A DNA stretch of 64,000 nucleotides from Mesobacillus jeotgali (GCF_014856545.2 NZ_CP109811.1:3466001-3530000), one strand, 5' to 3'. Shown: positions 37,868 through 47,182, numbered from the stretch's first letter. The notes: generated by a model from the sequence alone, not told the origin. Program-made: numbers and translations.

Positions 37868-38860
37868 TTACACCTCTTTCAAGCCAAGCCCAAGTGCAAG
37901 ATTAAACGCAACTGGCAATTCTTCTGATTTCGAGCCAGTTGTTTTCATATTGATTGTTGATACAGACATTCCAAACCGGTCGGTCATATCGGCAATAGCC
38001 CGGTCCAGCATGGGATGGTCACCATTTACTAAAATTCTCGTTACCTCTTTTTTTCCCTGTGTCAGGGAAAATCGATAAAAATCCATTAATTTCGCAATAT
38101 CCCGATAGATCTCCTCAAGCTGGAAGATAATATCGGATACTTCCCCATCATAAACGAGTTCAGTATTTGAATGATCCTCTCTCCGAAGTGAAAGCTTCCA
38201 GTTATCCTTTAAATCACCTGGAATATGTCGCATAAAAACAGGGATTTGCTCTTCAAATATACACAGACTGACAACATCAAGGTCGAATTGAACAGTAAGC
38301 AATACCTCATTTCTCACTGCCATGTCATGATGATGATAGAGTCGGTAGATGGCAAGCGGTGAAATATCAGCTGCCACTGGCTTAAGTCTGACACTCTTAA
38401 ATAAGTCTTCAAACTCAAGTATGTATTTTTCCGGGGCAGCGAATAAGAGAATCTCTTGTTTATTATTTTCTGTACCTAGTTTAATCGTATCAAATACAGG
38501 ATCTTCAAAAGGCAAATGGATGGTTGAACCGAGCTCCAAATATAAGTAGCCATCGATTTCATCATCTTTGACATCCGCAGGGATACTTACCTTCCTGATA
38601 ATGACAAGGGAATCAGGTACGATGAAGCGAATCTCCCTTTTGGCTATTTTCCATTCAGCTATGCATTCATCCAATATATTGGATAGAGTGGCAAAATCGA
38701 GGATTTTTCCATCTGAAATAATTCCTTGCGGTAAGTACCTATGTCCATAATGATTCACTATGACCGGGTTGTTCTGTTTTAATTCCACAAAACGAATGGA
38801 ATGGTCATTGAGCACGATATTGACAATCTTGTTTCTGCTGGAAAATAAGGAAAATGCCAT
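37868..38860 (-). CDS. pilM: PilM actin-like pilus assembly protein
   Basis: PilM is a cytoplasmic actin-fold protein that grips the N-terminus of PilN. The 330-residue product shows the early strand VNIVLNDHSIRFVELKQNNP, then SLVIIRKVSIPADVKDDEID (about residues 100-120) and LYLELGSTIHLPFEDPVFDT, all typical for PilM, and the later EVLLTVQFDLDVVSLCIFEE phosphate-binding region. It is followed immediately by pilN. Gram-positive type IV pilus systems keep PilM/N/O but lack the PilQ secretin, which is also absent here. Confidence 0.9.
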   Translation of the reverse strand: MAFSLFSSRNKIVNIVLNDHSIRFVELKQNNPVIVNHYGHRYLPQGIISDGKILDFATLSNILDECIAEWKIAKREIRFIVPDSLVIIRKVSIPADVKDDEIDGYLYLELGSTIHLPFEDPVFDTIKLGTENNKQEILLFAAPEKYILEFEDLFKSVRLKPVAADISPLAIYRLYHHHDMAVRNEVLLTVQFDLDVVSLCIFEEQIPVFMRHIPGDLKDNWKLSLRREDHSNTELVYDGEVSDIIFQLEEIYRDIAKLMDFYRFSLTQGKKEVTRILVNGDHPMLDRAIADMTDRFGMSVSTINMKTTGSKSEELPVAFNLALGLGLKEV

Positions 38861-38929
38861 GATTGAAACTCCTTAATGTATGACTGTACTTTTAATGGTG
38901 AGAATCTTTGACTTAAATTAATTGCTTAA

Positions 38930-39706
38930 TTACAAGGCAATCACAAAAAGTTGAAGATACCATCCTAAGATTTCTGCACCATAGAAATAGGCTGTTAGAG
39001 TACCAAGGGCAATGAACGGGCCGAATGGAATAGCTTGCTTTCTTTTTACATATCCGAGCAGCATGGCAGCAATGCCAAAGAAAGCGCCATAAAAGGTAGC
39101 AAAGAAGAATGATAGAAGCATAGTCTTAAAACCAACCACGAACCCAATCAACGCAAAGAGCTTGATATCGCCGCCACCCATTCCCCCTTTGCTGATGAAG
39201 GCAATAAACAAGAGGATCATGAATCCCGCAACAGCTCCAGCGAATGAGTCCCACCAGGGTGATAGAGGAAGAATTATACGCTCGATAATAAAAATACCCG
39301 CAAATACAAGCAGCACCTTATCAGGGATAATCATATACGCAAGGTCGGACACCGTAATGATGATGAATAAAGAAATCAAAGTCAGCGCGATGACCAATTC
39401 ACCGCTCCAACCAAGCAAAAGATAGGCACCCGCAAACAGCAGACCTGTCAAAAGCTCAAAAAAAGGATAAACGGGCGAAATGCCGACCTTGCATTGGCGG
39501 CACTTCCCCCTTTGAATTAAATATGAACCTACCGGAATCAATTCGGTCGCACGCAGCTGATGCCCGCACTTTGGACATGAAGACCTGGGAGCGACGATTG
39601 ATTTTCCTTCTGGGACACGTAGGCCTACTACGTTGTAGAAGGAGCCTAGGACTAGGCCGTACACGAATAGTATAACAATAATTATTGAGTGAATCGTAAC
39701 CATCAT
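38930..39706 (-). CDS. comC: Prepilin peptidase (ComC/PilD, A24 family)
   Basis: This membrane aspartyl protease removes the leader from prepilins and methylates the new N-terminus. The 258-residue protein has the zinc-type CPKCGHQL and GKCRQCKVG cysteine pairs (residues 44-72) found in bifunctional enzymes, and both catalytic aspartates: one in VSDLAYMIIPD (about 121) and one in GMGGGDIKLF (180). At least six membrane segments are visible. By position between folC and spoIIB it is the counterpart of B. subtilis comC, here embedded in a complete pilus operon right after the main pilin gene. It can be expected to process the pilin and the three minor pilins. Confidence 0.93.
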   Translation of the reverse strand: MMVTIHSIIIVILFVYGLVLGSFYNVVGLRVPEGKSIVAPRSSCPKCGHQLRATELIPVGSYLIQRGKCRQCKVGISPVYPFFELLTGLLFAGAYLLLGWSGELVIALTLISLFIIITVSDLAYMIIPDKVLLVFAGIFIIERIILPLSPWWDSFAGAVAGFMILLFIAFISKGGMGGGDIKLFALIGFVVGFKTMLLSFFFATFYGAFFGIAAMLLGYVKRKQAIPFGPFIALGTLTAYFYGAEILGWYLQLFVIAL

Positions 39707-39716
39707 TTTTGCTTAC

Positions 39717-40235
39717 TTAGTCTTGAGTTCCATCAGTATCTTTAGGCGCGGCAGGAATATCATTAACAGCGCTTCTATTAAGATCTGATATAGCTACTGG
39801 ATTACCTGAAGTGTGAACGCCTCTTTCAGCATTAATTAATTTTACTGATTTTACTTTACCTTCATTAACAACTACATATGATACATCTGCCGCCGGTGGA
39901 GATTCCAATACTGTATCAGAACCTCCGATTTTATAAGTTCCATTGTCTGGATCCTCAATCTCATCTAAGAAGTTCTCAGTCATAAGATACTTAAGCGTTA
40001 AATACTTATCTCCTTCTTCTAATAAACTTTGATCCGCTGTAACAGCCATCTTTGCAGCATTTACCATCTGTTGTGCATTACCTACATGTGCATCTTTCTT
40101 CGAATTATCAATCAAACCACCAATACTCGGCACAGCAATCGCACTAATAATCCCTAAAATTACAACTACAGCCAAAAGTTCAACCAGTGTCAAACCTCTT
40201 TGATCTTTCATTTTTTTCTTGATTGCTTTCAACAT
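39717..40235 (-). CDS. Type IV prepilin (probable major pilin)
   Basis: This 172-residue prepilin has a 14-residue basic leader ending DQRG, then LTLVELLAVVVILGIISAI, with Glu at mature position 5. The first mature residue is Leu rather than the usual Phe. The rest is a globular part without cysteines, so no disulfide loop. It is the only prepilin in the main operon and lies between pilC and the peptidase gene, so it is the likely major subunit. A good ribosome site (AAAAGGAG) and a perfect -10 hexamer 60 bp upstream suggest extra expression of this gene. Confidence 0.87.
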   Translation of the reverse strand: MLKAIKKKMKDQRGLTLVELLAVVVILGIISAIAVPSIGGLIDNSKKDAHVGNAQQMVNAAKMAVTADQSLLEEGDKYLTLKYLMTENFLDEIEDPDNGTYKIGGSDTVLESPPAADVSYVVVNEGKVKSVKLINAERGVHTSGNPVAISDLNRSAVNDIPAAPKDTDGTQD

Positions 40236-40294
40236 AATAACCTTCTCCTTTTAGTTAATTTTACCTATGACCATTGGAATATATATCTAATCAT

Positions 40295-40300
40295 ATTATA
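40295..40300 (-). promoter_or_regulatory. Candidate internal promoter -10 for the pilin gene
   Basis: A perfect TATAAT on the minus strand lies 60 bp upstream of the pilin start in the 126-bp pilC-pilin gap. The -35 region (TATGAA at 17 bp) is poor. Strong separate expression of the major pilin would make sense, but this is a weak call. Confidence 0.35.
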
Positions 40301-40361
40301 AATGATAGGTTATGAATTTCATATAAAGAATGTGTAGATATTTGTCTCATTCTGTTTAATA

Positions 40362-41567
40362 TCAATTGACGTGATTGAATATGTCGAACATTGGAATCAT
40401 GATGGAAGTAACGATTGTGCCAACGAGTCCGGCAAGAACGACGATCATGATTGGTTCAATCAATGATTTTAACTGGTCAGTACTTGTCTCAACTTCTTTT
40501 TCGTAGAAGTCGGCTACTTTTCCCAGCATGGCGTCAAGAGATCCTGTTTCTTCACCGATTGCAATCATCTGTGTGACTAATGGCGGGAATGCCCAGTGTT
40601 TTTTCATTGGGCCGGTCATGGATTGTCCGATTTCAAGCGCGTCACGTGACTCCCGGACGACTCTTCCGACCACTTCATTCTCCACCACGTTTTCGACTAT
40701 TGATAACGCCTGCAGGATAGGGACTGAACTCGAAAACAGTGAACTAAGGGTCCTTGTCATTCTGGCCAGGACTGCTTTTTGCATCATTTTTCCGAAAATC
40801 GGCATCCTTAAAATGGCGAAATCAAGATAATATTTGCTCTGCTTATTTTTCTTCATTGCCGACAGACCCGCAACTACTCCTAAAAGCAATAACATGATCA
40901 GCCACCAAAAAGATTGCATGAATTCGCTTGCCGCAAGAACAAATTTGGTGATAGCTGGCAATTCACCGCCAAAATCCTCGAACATGCCAACAAATGTAGG
41001 GACAATGGAAACCAGCAAAAAGATGACTACCAGTATCGCCAGTACCGCAATGACGGCTGGATAGCTGACTGCGGCGATAACCTTCTGCCGGGTGTTATGC
41101 TGCTTTTCATAATGTTCAGCGAGCCGTTCCAGCGTCTCATCCATATTTCCGCCTGCTTCTCCTGCCTTCACCATATTGATATACATGGGAGAAAAGATTT
41201 TACTGTGCTTGGAGGTTGCTTCTGATAGCTGGACCCCTTCCCGCAGATTTGCTTCGATGTCCATCAGTGCCTTCTTCAATGCTTTACTGTCCGTTTGTTT
41301 TGCTAAAATCTTAGTGGATTCCACCACCGAGACCCCAGCTTTTAACAAGGTAGCAAACTGGCGTAAATAGATGACCAGATGCTGCAGCTTGACAGGATTT
41401 CCGATCGTGATATCTCTTGTAAGCCAAGTTTCAGGCACTTCGATAATCTCGGTAGTCCTGATTCCGTCCTCACGAAGCTTCTCCAATGCTTCACGTTTGG
41501 AACCAGCCGTAATCGTGCCAGAACGTTTTTTTGTCCGGTCGCGTCCGGAATACTTAAAGCGAGCCAT
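40362..41567 (-). CDS. pilC: PilC inner-membrane platform protein
   Basis: PilC (GspF family) is the membrane platform on which the assembly and retraction ATPases act. The 401-residue protein has two T2SSF domains: about 67-190 (LVIYLRQFATLLKAGVSVVE...VKAGEAGGNMDETLERLAEH) and about 270-393 (ARMTRTLSSLFSSSVPILQA...IAIGEETGSLDAMLGKVADF), and three membrane helices. The N-terminal MARFKYSGRDRTKKRSGTIT is typical. It starts one base after the pilT stop, so the two are tightly coupled. Confidence 0.95.
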   Translation of the reverse strand: MARFKYSGRDRTKKRSGTITAGSKREALEKLREDGIRTTEIIEVPETWLTRDITIGNPVKLQHLVIYLRQFATLLKAGVSVVESTKILAKQTDSKALKKALMDIEANLREGVQLSEATSKHSKIFSPMYINMVKAGEAGGNMDETLERLAEHYEKQHNTRQKVIAAVSYPAVIAVLAILVVIFLLVSIVPTFVGMFEDFGGELPAITKFVLAASEFMQSFWWLIMLLLLGVVAGLSAMKKNKQSKYYLDFAILRMPIFGKMMQKAVLARMTRTLSSLFSSSVPILQALSIVENVVENEVVGRVVRESRDALEIGQSMTGPMKKHWAFPPLVTQMIAIGEETGSLDAMLGKVADFYEKEVETSTDQLKSLIEPIMIVVLAGLVGTIVTSIMIPMFDIFNHVN

Positions 41568-41568
41568 A

Positions 41569-42609
41569 TTAAATCATCTTCTCCATTAAGAATGGTTCAG
41601 CAGTTTCCTTGGAGACAATTCCTCTCTGGACAAGCTCCTTGATATCCATCTCAAGGGTATGCATTCCATGAATTCTGGAGGTCTGCATGATACTGATGAT
41701 TTGATGGATTTTCTCGTTCCTGATTAAATTCGCTACGGCCGCATTATTGATGAGGATCTCCGTTGCGCTCCTGCGTCCTTTTTTATCGACAGTAGGAAAT
41801 AACCGCTGGGAAATGACTGAAACTAGGACCGAAGCGAGCTGAATCCGTATTTGCGCCTGCTGTCCCGGAGGAAAAACATCTATTATTCTATTGATCGTGG
41901 CTGGGGCACTTGAAGTATGGAGAGTGCCAAGTACAAGATGCCCGGTTTCAGCAGCTGTGATTGCAGTCTGTATTGTATCTAGGTCACGCATTTCCCCTAC
42001 CAGGATGACATCTGGATCCTGGCGGAGAGCTGCGCGCAGTCCGTTGGCGAAATTATTGGTATCCAGACCAATTTCACGCTGGTCAATAATGCTGTTGCCA
42101 TGCTTATGCAAATATTCAATCGGGTCCTCTAATGTGACGATATGCTTCCGCATGGTCATGTTCATATACTGGATCAATGATGCCAGTGTCGTAGATTTGC
42201 CGCTTCCGGTTGGTCCTGTCACGAGAACCAGTCCCTGTGGTTTTTCGGCAATTCTTTTAAGGATATCTGGCAGTTCCAGCTCCTCCAATGTCGGGATTCT
42301 AGTAGGAACAATCCTGACTGCAAGCGAAACACAGCCCCTTTGGTGGTAAGCATTTACCCTAAACCTGGAGATGCCTGGTATCCCGTAAGAAAAGTCTAGT
42401 TCTCCTTTTGATTTGAACACATTCCAGGAATTTTCCGGGATGATGGCTTTGGCCATTTCTTCAACTTCATCTGGAGTAATCGAATCTGTTCCATACCTTC
42501 TTAAATCCCCATTGATTCTCATTACTGGGGGAATGCCGACAGTTATGTGAATATCTGATGCCTTAAGTTCGAAACCAGACCTCAGCAAATGCTCTATTTT
42601 TTCCTTCAT
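41569..42609 (-). CDS. pilT: PilT pilus retraction ATPase
   Basis: PilT powers pilus retraction, for twitching motility or DNA uptake. The 346-residue protein matches the family: Walker A LVTGPTGSGKSTTL (about 129-142), Asp box, Walker B DVILVGEMRDLDTI (about 200-213), His box GHLVLGTLHTSSA, and the PilT-type C-terminal motif VANLIRNEK close to the AIRNLIRE consensus. B. subtilis competence pili have only ComGA and no PilT, so the presence of a PilT marks this as a retractable type IVa-like system. Confidence 0.96.
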   Translation of the reverse strand: MKEKIEHLLRSGFELKASDIHITVGIPPVMRINGDLRRYGTDSITPDEVEEMAKAIIPENSWNVFKSKGELDFSYGIPGISRFRVNAYHQRGCVSLAVRIVPTRIPTLEELELPDILKRIAEKPQGLVLVTGPTGSGKSTTLASLIQYMNMTMRKHIVTLEDPIEYLHKHGNSIIDQREIGLDTNNFANGLRAALRQDPDVILVGEMRDLDTIQTAITAAETGHLVLGTLHTSSAPATINRIIDVFPPGQQAQIRIQLASVLVSVISQRLFPTVDKKGRRSATEILINNAAVANLIRNEKIHQIISIMQTSRIHGMHTLEMDIKELVQRGIVSKETAEPFLMEKMI

Positions 42610-42622
42610 GCTAACTCCCCGC

Positions 42623-44287
42623 TTATTCTGTTATGGCTACCCTTAATACTTCTTCGGTCGTGGTAAGTCCCTGTTTAATTTTCAGCAATCCATCGTCGAT
42701 CAGGAAGATTGTTTTATTCCTTACTGCTATCTCCCTTAGGGCTGTAACAGACTCTTCATTCATGATCGCTCTGCGAAGTTCGTTATCTACTGACAGCACC
42801 TCATGGATTGCCAGCCGGCCTCGATAACCAGTCATATTACAGGAAGAACATCCTCTTCCCTTCCAGACAGTCTCAATCGAAATTCCTCTTTTAGAAAAAA
42901 TGTCAATTTCACGCTTTGTCGGTTCCTGAGCTTCTGAACAATCCCGGCACACCCTCCGGACAAGACGCTGAGCGACTACTCCACTTAACGAAGAAGCGAC
43001 AAGGAAAGGCTCGACTCCCATATCCAGCATCCTCGTAACAGAGCTCAGAGCATCGTTCGTATGCATCGTGCTCAGTACCAGATGTCCGGTCAAAGAAGCT
43101 CTTACTGCCACTTCCACTGTCTCTTTATCCCGTATTTCACCTACCATGATGATGTTCGGATCCTGACGGAGGATTGACCGCAGACCTGCGCCGAAGGTCA
43201 TGCCAACATTCGGGTTGACCTGAATTTGATTGATGCCCTCAATCTGGTATTCTACCGGATCCTCTATCGTAATGATGTTGACCTCTTCACTATTCAGCTT
43301 GTTCAAAGCGGCATACAGGGTAGAAGATTTCCCGGAGCCAGTCGGACCAGTAATCAGAACAATTCCATTCGGTTTCGAAATCATCTTAGTAAACCGGTTG
43401 AGATTATGCGTGTTAAACCCCAGCTTCTCAATGTCATTCAAGGTGCTGCCCATATCAAGAATTCGCATGACCACCTTTTCTCCAAAAACAGTTGGCAAAG
43501 TGGAAACACGAAGGTCAATAGGATGAAAATCAAGATTGACTTTGATTCTTCCATCCTGAGGAGTCCTGTTCTCTGTGATATCGAGATTCGACATAATCTT
43601 AATCCTTGCGATCAGCACATTTTGCATATGCTTCGGCAGCACCCGTTCCACCCTAAGAATTCCGTCTATCCGATAGCGGATAACAACCTTCGTTTCCTGC
43701 GGGTCAATATGGATATCACTTGCCTTGTTGGCAGACGCATTTGAAAGCAATTGATTCACCAGCCTGATGACAGGAGAATCGGCTTCTGTCAGATTTTCTT
43801 CCTGAACAGTTTCCATTGCCGGGCTGCTGATGCCAATTAAATCGTCAAGTCCATCGTTGTTATCGTAGTATTTATTAATTGCTCGGATGATATCGTCCTT
43901 GGTTGCTATCGCGGTTTCAATATGGAAGCCTGTTGACAGCCTGAGATCATCGACTGTGAAAAAGTCCATCGGATCCGCCATCGCAACGAACAGTTTTTCC
44001 CCTTCTTTTTTCAGAGGAATCACTAGATTACGCTTTGCCATCTCTTTAGGAATGAGCGTAAAAAGCTTTGTATCAAATGGATAGCGGTATAAACTAATAT
44101 GCGGAATTCCCAGCTGGAACTCGAGAACTTCAATCAGCTGCTGTTCTGTTATCAGCCCTCTTTGCAGGAGTGCATCTCCCAATTTTTGCCCGGCTGCTTT
44201 ATCAGCAAGGGTTGCTTGCAGCTGAGCTTCTGAAAGCAGCCCTGTTTCGACTAATAAGTCACCAAGCCGTTTTCTCATTTGCCTCAC
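42623..44287 (-). CDS. pilB: PilB pilus extension ATPase with MshEN domain
   Basis: PilB drives pilin polymerisation. The product (about 554 residues) begins with two MshEN-type repeats, RLGDLLVETGLLSEAQL and KLGDALLQRGLITEQQL, which in MshE and related ATPases bind cyclic di-GMP. The ATPase core has Walker A GPTGSGKS near residue 317, Walker B NIIMVGEIRDKETV near 385, the His box GHLVLSTMHTND and the tetracysteine zinc site (CRDC and CSSC). The start is taken as GTG 44287, eight bases after AGGAG; in-frame ATG 44278 is also plausible. It lies 13 bp upstream of pilT. A diguanylate cyclase gene lies about 4 kb away beyond the minor pilins. Confidence 0.94.
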   Translation of the reverse strand: MRQMRKRLGDLLVETGLLSEAQLQATLADKAAGQKLGDALLQRGLITEQQLIEVLEFQLGIPHISLYRYPFDTKLFTLIPKEMAKRNLVIPLKKEGEKLFVAMADPMDFFTVDDLRLSTGFHIETAIATKDDIIRAINKYYDNNDGLDDLIGISSPAMETVQEENLTEADSPVIRLVNQLLSNASANKASDIHIDPQETKVVIRYRIDGILRVERVLPKHMQNVLIARIKIMSNLDITENRTPQDGRIKVNLDFHPIDLRVSTLPTVFGEKVVMRILDMGSTLNDIEKLGFNTHNLNRFTKMISKPNGIVLITGPTGSGKSSTLYAALNKLNSEEVNIITIEDPVEYQIEGINQIQVNPNVGMTFGAGLRSILRQDPNIIMVGEIRDKETVEVAVRASLTGHLVLSTMHTNDALSSVTRMLDMGVEPFLVASSLSGVVAQRLVRRVCRDCSEAQEPTKREIDIFSKRGISIETVWKGRGCSSCNMTGYRGRLAIHEVLSVDNELRRAIMNEESVTALREIAVRNKTIFLIDDGLLKIKQGLTTTEEVLRVAITE

Positions 44288-44310
44288 ATTGATCACTCCT
44301 GTGTTTTGGC

Positions 44311-45627
44311 TTACTTTGGTTCTTCATTCGGATTTCCGAATAGTCCATCGTTATCGGTATCAGCTTCTTCATCGTCCTTTTCATCTTCAACAGGCTGCGT
44401 TTCTCCTGCAGATTGGTCTGGCTGCACGGCTGTATTACCCTCACTAGGTAAAACGATTGAATCTTCCCCATCAGCAGTTCCAGATCCAGTTTCATTGGCA
44501 GCTGTTCCTAAAGGATGAACTTCTATGCGGTGGACTGGAGGATAAAAATCTTCAGACAATACCTCTGTTTTCATCAGTTCACCTTCTTTAGAATGGGTTT
44601 CGCGAACGACCTTCACGACCAGACCAGGACTTCCCTCCACTTTTACAGACTTTTGGCCAGCACTTAAAAGCGGTGAAAATTGCTTGATCATCCTCGGTTG
44701 AAATTCCTGCTTGTCTAAAGTGTGAATACTGTAAGTGTATAAGAATGGCGCTCCCTTAACCGACACTTCCAGGTTGGGGCTTTTCCAGTCGAATTCGATT
44801 GTATAAGTCGAGGCGTTGGGGTTATAAATACTAAAATCCATTTTTTTCTCAAATTGAACTTTTGCTTCAAAACCCGGATCAATATGATCTGGAAGCTGCC
44901 TGCTTATATGCCTTTCCGATATAAGAAAGTTCGTGGGCAAGACGGCCTGATAAATGGCAGTCGCTATTTGGCTGTAAGTATGATCCGACAGCTGTGGCAT
45001 TTCACTTTCCGCCACAAAAGCGGCAAGCGAGAACAGTGACTCGGCTTCCAGCTCAATAGCCGGGAAAGAGTCAATAAATGCAGAAACTTCCTCATTTTTA
45101 TCCTTCAGGAGGTAAGAAGCCGAAGAAACTTCAATTGGTTCCTCTTTTGGGAGATACCCGGCCAAATCGATGACAATATGCTCTTTGAAGCTTTGGATAG
45201 CTTCGGTTAAATCATTCTCCAGCATTTCCTGGTTCAATTGTTTAATGATTGCGTCGGGCAATACTCCATTTAAATATTCCAGTTGAATGAAAAGTCCATT
45301 CTTTTGTCCACTACTCGCAGAGCTGACTGACTGATCTATTAAAAGAGTAAGATTTTCTGCCGTAACAGGATAAGAATGCTCTTTATATATCAGTGCCACC
45401 TTTGCACTAGAAACCCATTCGGCCCACTTTTCTTCCAATAAAACCCTCGCTTCATCTTTTGATTTATTTGATACATTGATTGGCCCAATGAAAGTCTGGT
45501 CAGAGTATAACGATTCCACATTTTTTGGGGAGCTGATAGCAGAAGCACCAAAATAAGTGAAACTGTAGGTAAATAGTGAAAAAACAATGATGATCAAAGA
45601 GACTTTTACTATTTGGCGCGAATTCAC
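44311..45627 (-). CDS. VanW/G5-type exported protein of the pilus operon
   Basis: This 438-residue protein has an N-terminal membrane anchor (VSLIIIVFSLFTYSFTYFGA) and an extracytoplasmic body. The region about 255-310 (DFSIYNPNASTYTIEFDWK) resembles VanW-like proteins, and about 345-385 (VVKVVRETHSKEGELMKTEV) resembles a G5 domain, a fold often linked to cell-wall binding. The C-terminal 60 residues are acidic and low-complexity, with DTDNDGLFG like a calcium-binding loop. It sits 15-25 bp from pilB in the same operon, so a role in guiding or anchoring the pilus through the wall is inferred. The function is otherwise unknown; domain calls are by eye. Confidence 0.65.
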   Translation of the reverse strand: MNSRQIVKVSLIIIVFSLFTYSFTYFGASAISSPKNVESLYSDQTFIGPINVSNKSKDEARVLLEEKWAEWVSSAKVALIYKEHSYPVTAENLTLLIDQSVSSASSGQKNGLFIQLEYLNGVLPDAIIKQLNQEMLENDLTEAIQSFKEHIVIDLAGYLPKEEPIEVSSASYLLKDKNEEVSAFIDSFPAIELEAESLFSLAAFVAESEMPQLSDHTYSQIATAIYQAVLPTNFLISERHISRQLPDHIDPGFEAKVQFEKKMDFSIYNPNASTYTIEFDWKSPNLEVSVKGAPFLYTYSIHTLDKQEFQPRMIKQFSPLLSAGQKSVKVEGSPGLVVKVVRETHSKEGELMKTEVLSEDFYPPVHRIEVHPLGTAANETGSGTADGEDSIVLPSEGNTAVQPDQSAGETQPVEDEKDDEEADTDNDGLFGNPNEEPK

Positions 45628-45657
45628 ATATATTCCCCTCTGGTAAAAAGATTGTAT

Positions 45658-46185
45658 TTAAGAAGTCTTGCTATCGTAGGCAATTATTTCTTCGTCTTTT
45701 GGACCTTCAAAATTCAGAACAGGAATTACCTCTATGTCAGTCAATTCAAATTTTGTATTATTCCTGACTTCCAAAAACGAAATATCCTCAGCTATATGTA
45801 TTTCTTTTGAGTTGAGAGTATTTGAGACTGGTATTTCATTCAAGTCAATGTTTTCGGCCTGGTCACCCGTTTCTTGAAGATGATTGTCAACTTCTGATTT
45901 CGATAGATCAACCGAATCCATCACCCTAGGTGTGCGTTCTTCAATTCTAGGAATACCAGTTGCCCTTGTAATGATTCCATAACCTGCCGAAGCAGCCAAC
46001 AAAATGATGACCAGCATCGATTGCCATGGAGTGGCGATGAAACTAAAAGCAATTCCAAGGGAGCCAATAACAGGCACGGCGACAGAAATTAACTTTTTCT
46101 GTCTGATTTCTAAGCCAAATGGAATGAAGTGAATGAGTATAACACTTAAAACTGAGGATAGGATTAAAAATATCAGGATTACCAT
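45658..46185 (-). CDS. Unknown membrane protein, first gene of the pilus operon
   Basis: This 175-residue protein is not recognised. Three hydrophobic segments occupy about residues 1-22, 31-50 and 55-73 (VILIFLILSSVLSVILIHFI, LISVAVPVIGSLGIAFSFIA, QSMLVIILLAASAGYGIITR), followed by about 100 polar, acidic residues. It leads the operon that includes the VanW/G5 gene and pilB-pilT-pilC, with 30 bp to the next gene. The gene is divergent from the minor pilins, sharing a 144-bp promoter region. A pilus-related role is only inferred from position. Confidence 0.6.
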   Translation of the reverse strand: MVILIFLILSSVLSVILIHFIPFGLEIRQKKLISVAVPVIGSLGIAFSFIATPWQSMLVIILLAASAGYGIITRATGIPRIEERTPRVMDSVDLSKSEVDNHLQETGDQAENIDLNEIPVSNTLNSKEIHIAEDISFLEVRNNTKFELTDIEVIPVLNFEGPKDEEIIAYDSKTS

Positions 46186-46287
46186 TGTCTCACTCCACGC
46201 TGCGTTGTATTTGATCTCTTTTTACAAAATTCCGCAATATATCAGTCTATCATCTTAAATTATGACAAATTTCACTCTCTTATATTG

Positions 46288-46293
46288 TATAAT
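46288..46293 (+). promoter_or_regulatory. Candidate -10 for the minor pilin operon
   Basis: A perfect TATAAT lies 37 bp upstream of the TTG start at 46330 in the divergent pilus promoter region. No good -35 is seen at the usual spacing, which could mean activator dependence. Confidence 0.4.
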
Positions 46294-46329
46294 AAAACCA
46301 ATAGATTTAATAGACGGAGGAGCAATGAC

Positions 46330-46746
46330 TTGGGCAAAAAGTTGGATGACCAAAGCGGAATCACCTTGCTGGAAGTTTTGCTGTCAATTGTACTACTTGT
46401 AATCGTTCTTACATCTTTTGCTGGCTTCTTTACACAATCAGCAATGTTTGTAAAAAAAAATGAAGACAAAATCAGTACAACCCAGACAGTCCAGCAAATA
46501 GTGAATTTAATAGAAGTGAAGCTGACCAGGGATACACTGAGCACCAGCACCGAATGCCCGAGTCTTCCATGCACCCTCAATGAGGATCACTTGGCGGAAC
46601 TATTGGACCGTTCATTCGGTAGTACACACAAGATTTCTGTCAGCTTCAATAATGGTGAAGAGGGGTTAATTCGCGTGGAAGTGTCTGTGCAAGATCGAAA
46701 CAACCCAGACAGTACTTCAAGGACTTTTACATATATAAGAAGGTGA
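46330..46746 (+). CDS. Minor prepilin 1 (GspI/PilV-like)
   Basis: This 138-residue prepilin has a short leader ending DDQSG followed by ITLLEVLLSIVLLVIVLTSF, with Glu at mature position 5. The start is taken as TTG 46330 because it follows GGAGGAG at 8 bases and gives a leader of normal length; a longer frame from 46285 would put 15 extra residues before it. Two cysteines (TECPSLPC, five residues apart) lie in the mature part. A run of nine A inside the gene (VKKNED) is in frame, which is useful when judging the spoIVF homopolymer breaks. It is first of three co-directed pilin-like genes. Confidence 0.82.
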   Translation: MGKKLDDQSGITLLEVLLSIVLLVIVLTSFAGFFTQSAMFVKKNEDKISTTQTVQQIVNLIEVKLTRDTLSTSTECPSLPCTLNEDHLAELLDRSFGSTHKISVSFNNGEEGLIRVEVSVQDRNNPDSTSRTFTYIRR

Positions 46747-46750
46747 TATC

Positions 46751-47182
46751 TTGAGAGACGAACGTGGATTCACATTATATGAACTGCTTGCTGCGATTTC
46801 GATCCTTTTTGTCGCTTCTGCTCTTATTTATGGAGTTTTCTTCGGATTCAATAAAAACTATAACCAGATTTCAGAAAAAAATAATATGGATCAGGCAGCA
46901 AACCTGATTATCTCTACTATAAAGCAACATCATTTGAAGTACGATAAATATATGATCGACTACAATGCAGCGGAGCAAACCGCGAAAATTGGGGTAAATG
47001 CCAGCGAGCAATTTTTGGGCGATGACAGATATTCCCTTGAAATCAGGGCGGGTTCCCCAGACCCTGAGCCTTTTACTGGTGAAAAAGTAATCTATTCAAA
47101 CAGTCCTTTATCGATCCAGTTAATTCTCAAAGACAACACCGGACAAACCTATGAAATAGAAACGATGATTAAAAGATATTAG
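46751..47182 (+). CDS. Minor prepilin 2 (GspJ/PilW-like)
   Basis: This 143-residue prepilin starts at TTG 46751 behind AAGGTGAT, only four bases after the previous stop. The leader MRDERG is very short, followed by FTLYELLAAISILFVASAL with Phe at mature position 1 and Glu at position 5. The mature part has the general size of GspJ/ComGF minor pilins, and no cysteines are seen. It is likely a pilus-tip or priming subunit. Confidence 0.82.
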   Translation: MRDERGFTLYELLAAISILFVASALIYGVFFGFNKNYNQISEKNNMDQAANLIISTIKQHHLKYDKYMIDYNAAEQTAKIGVNASEQFLGDDRYSLEIRAGSPDPEPFTGEKVIYSNSPLSIQLILKDNTGQTYEIETMIKRY

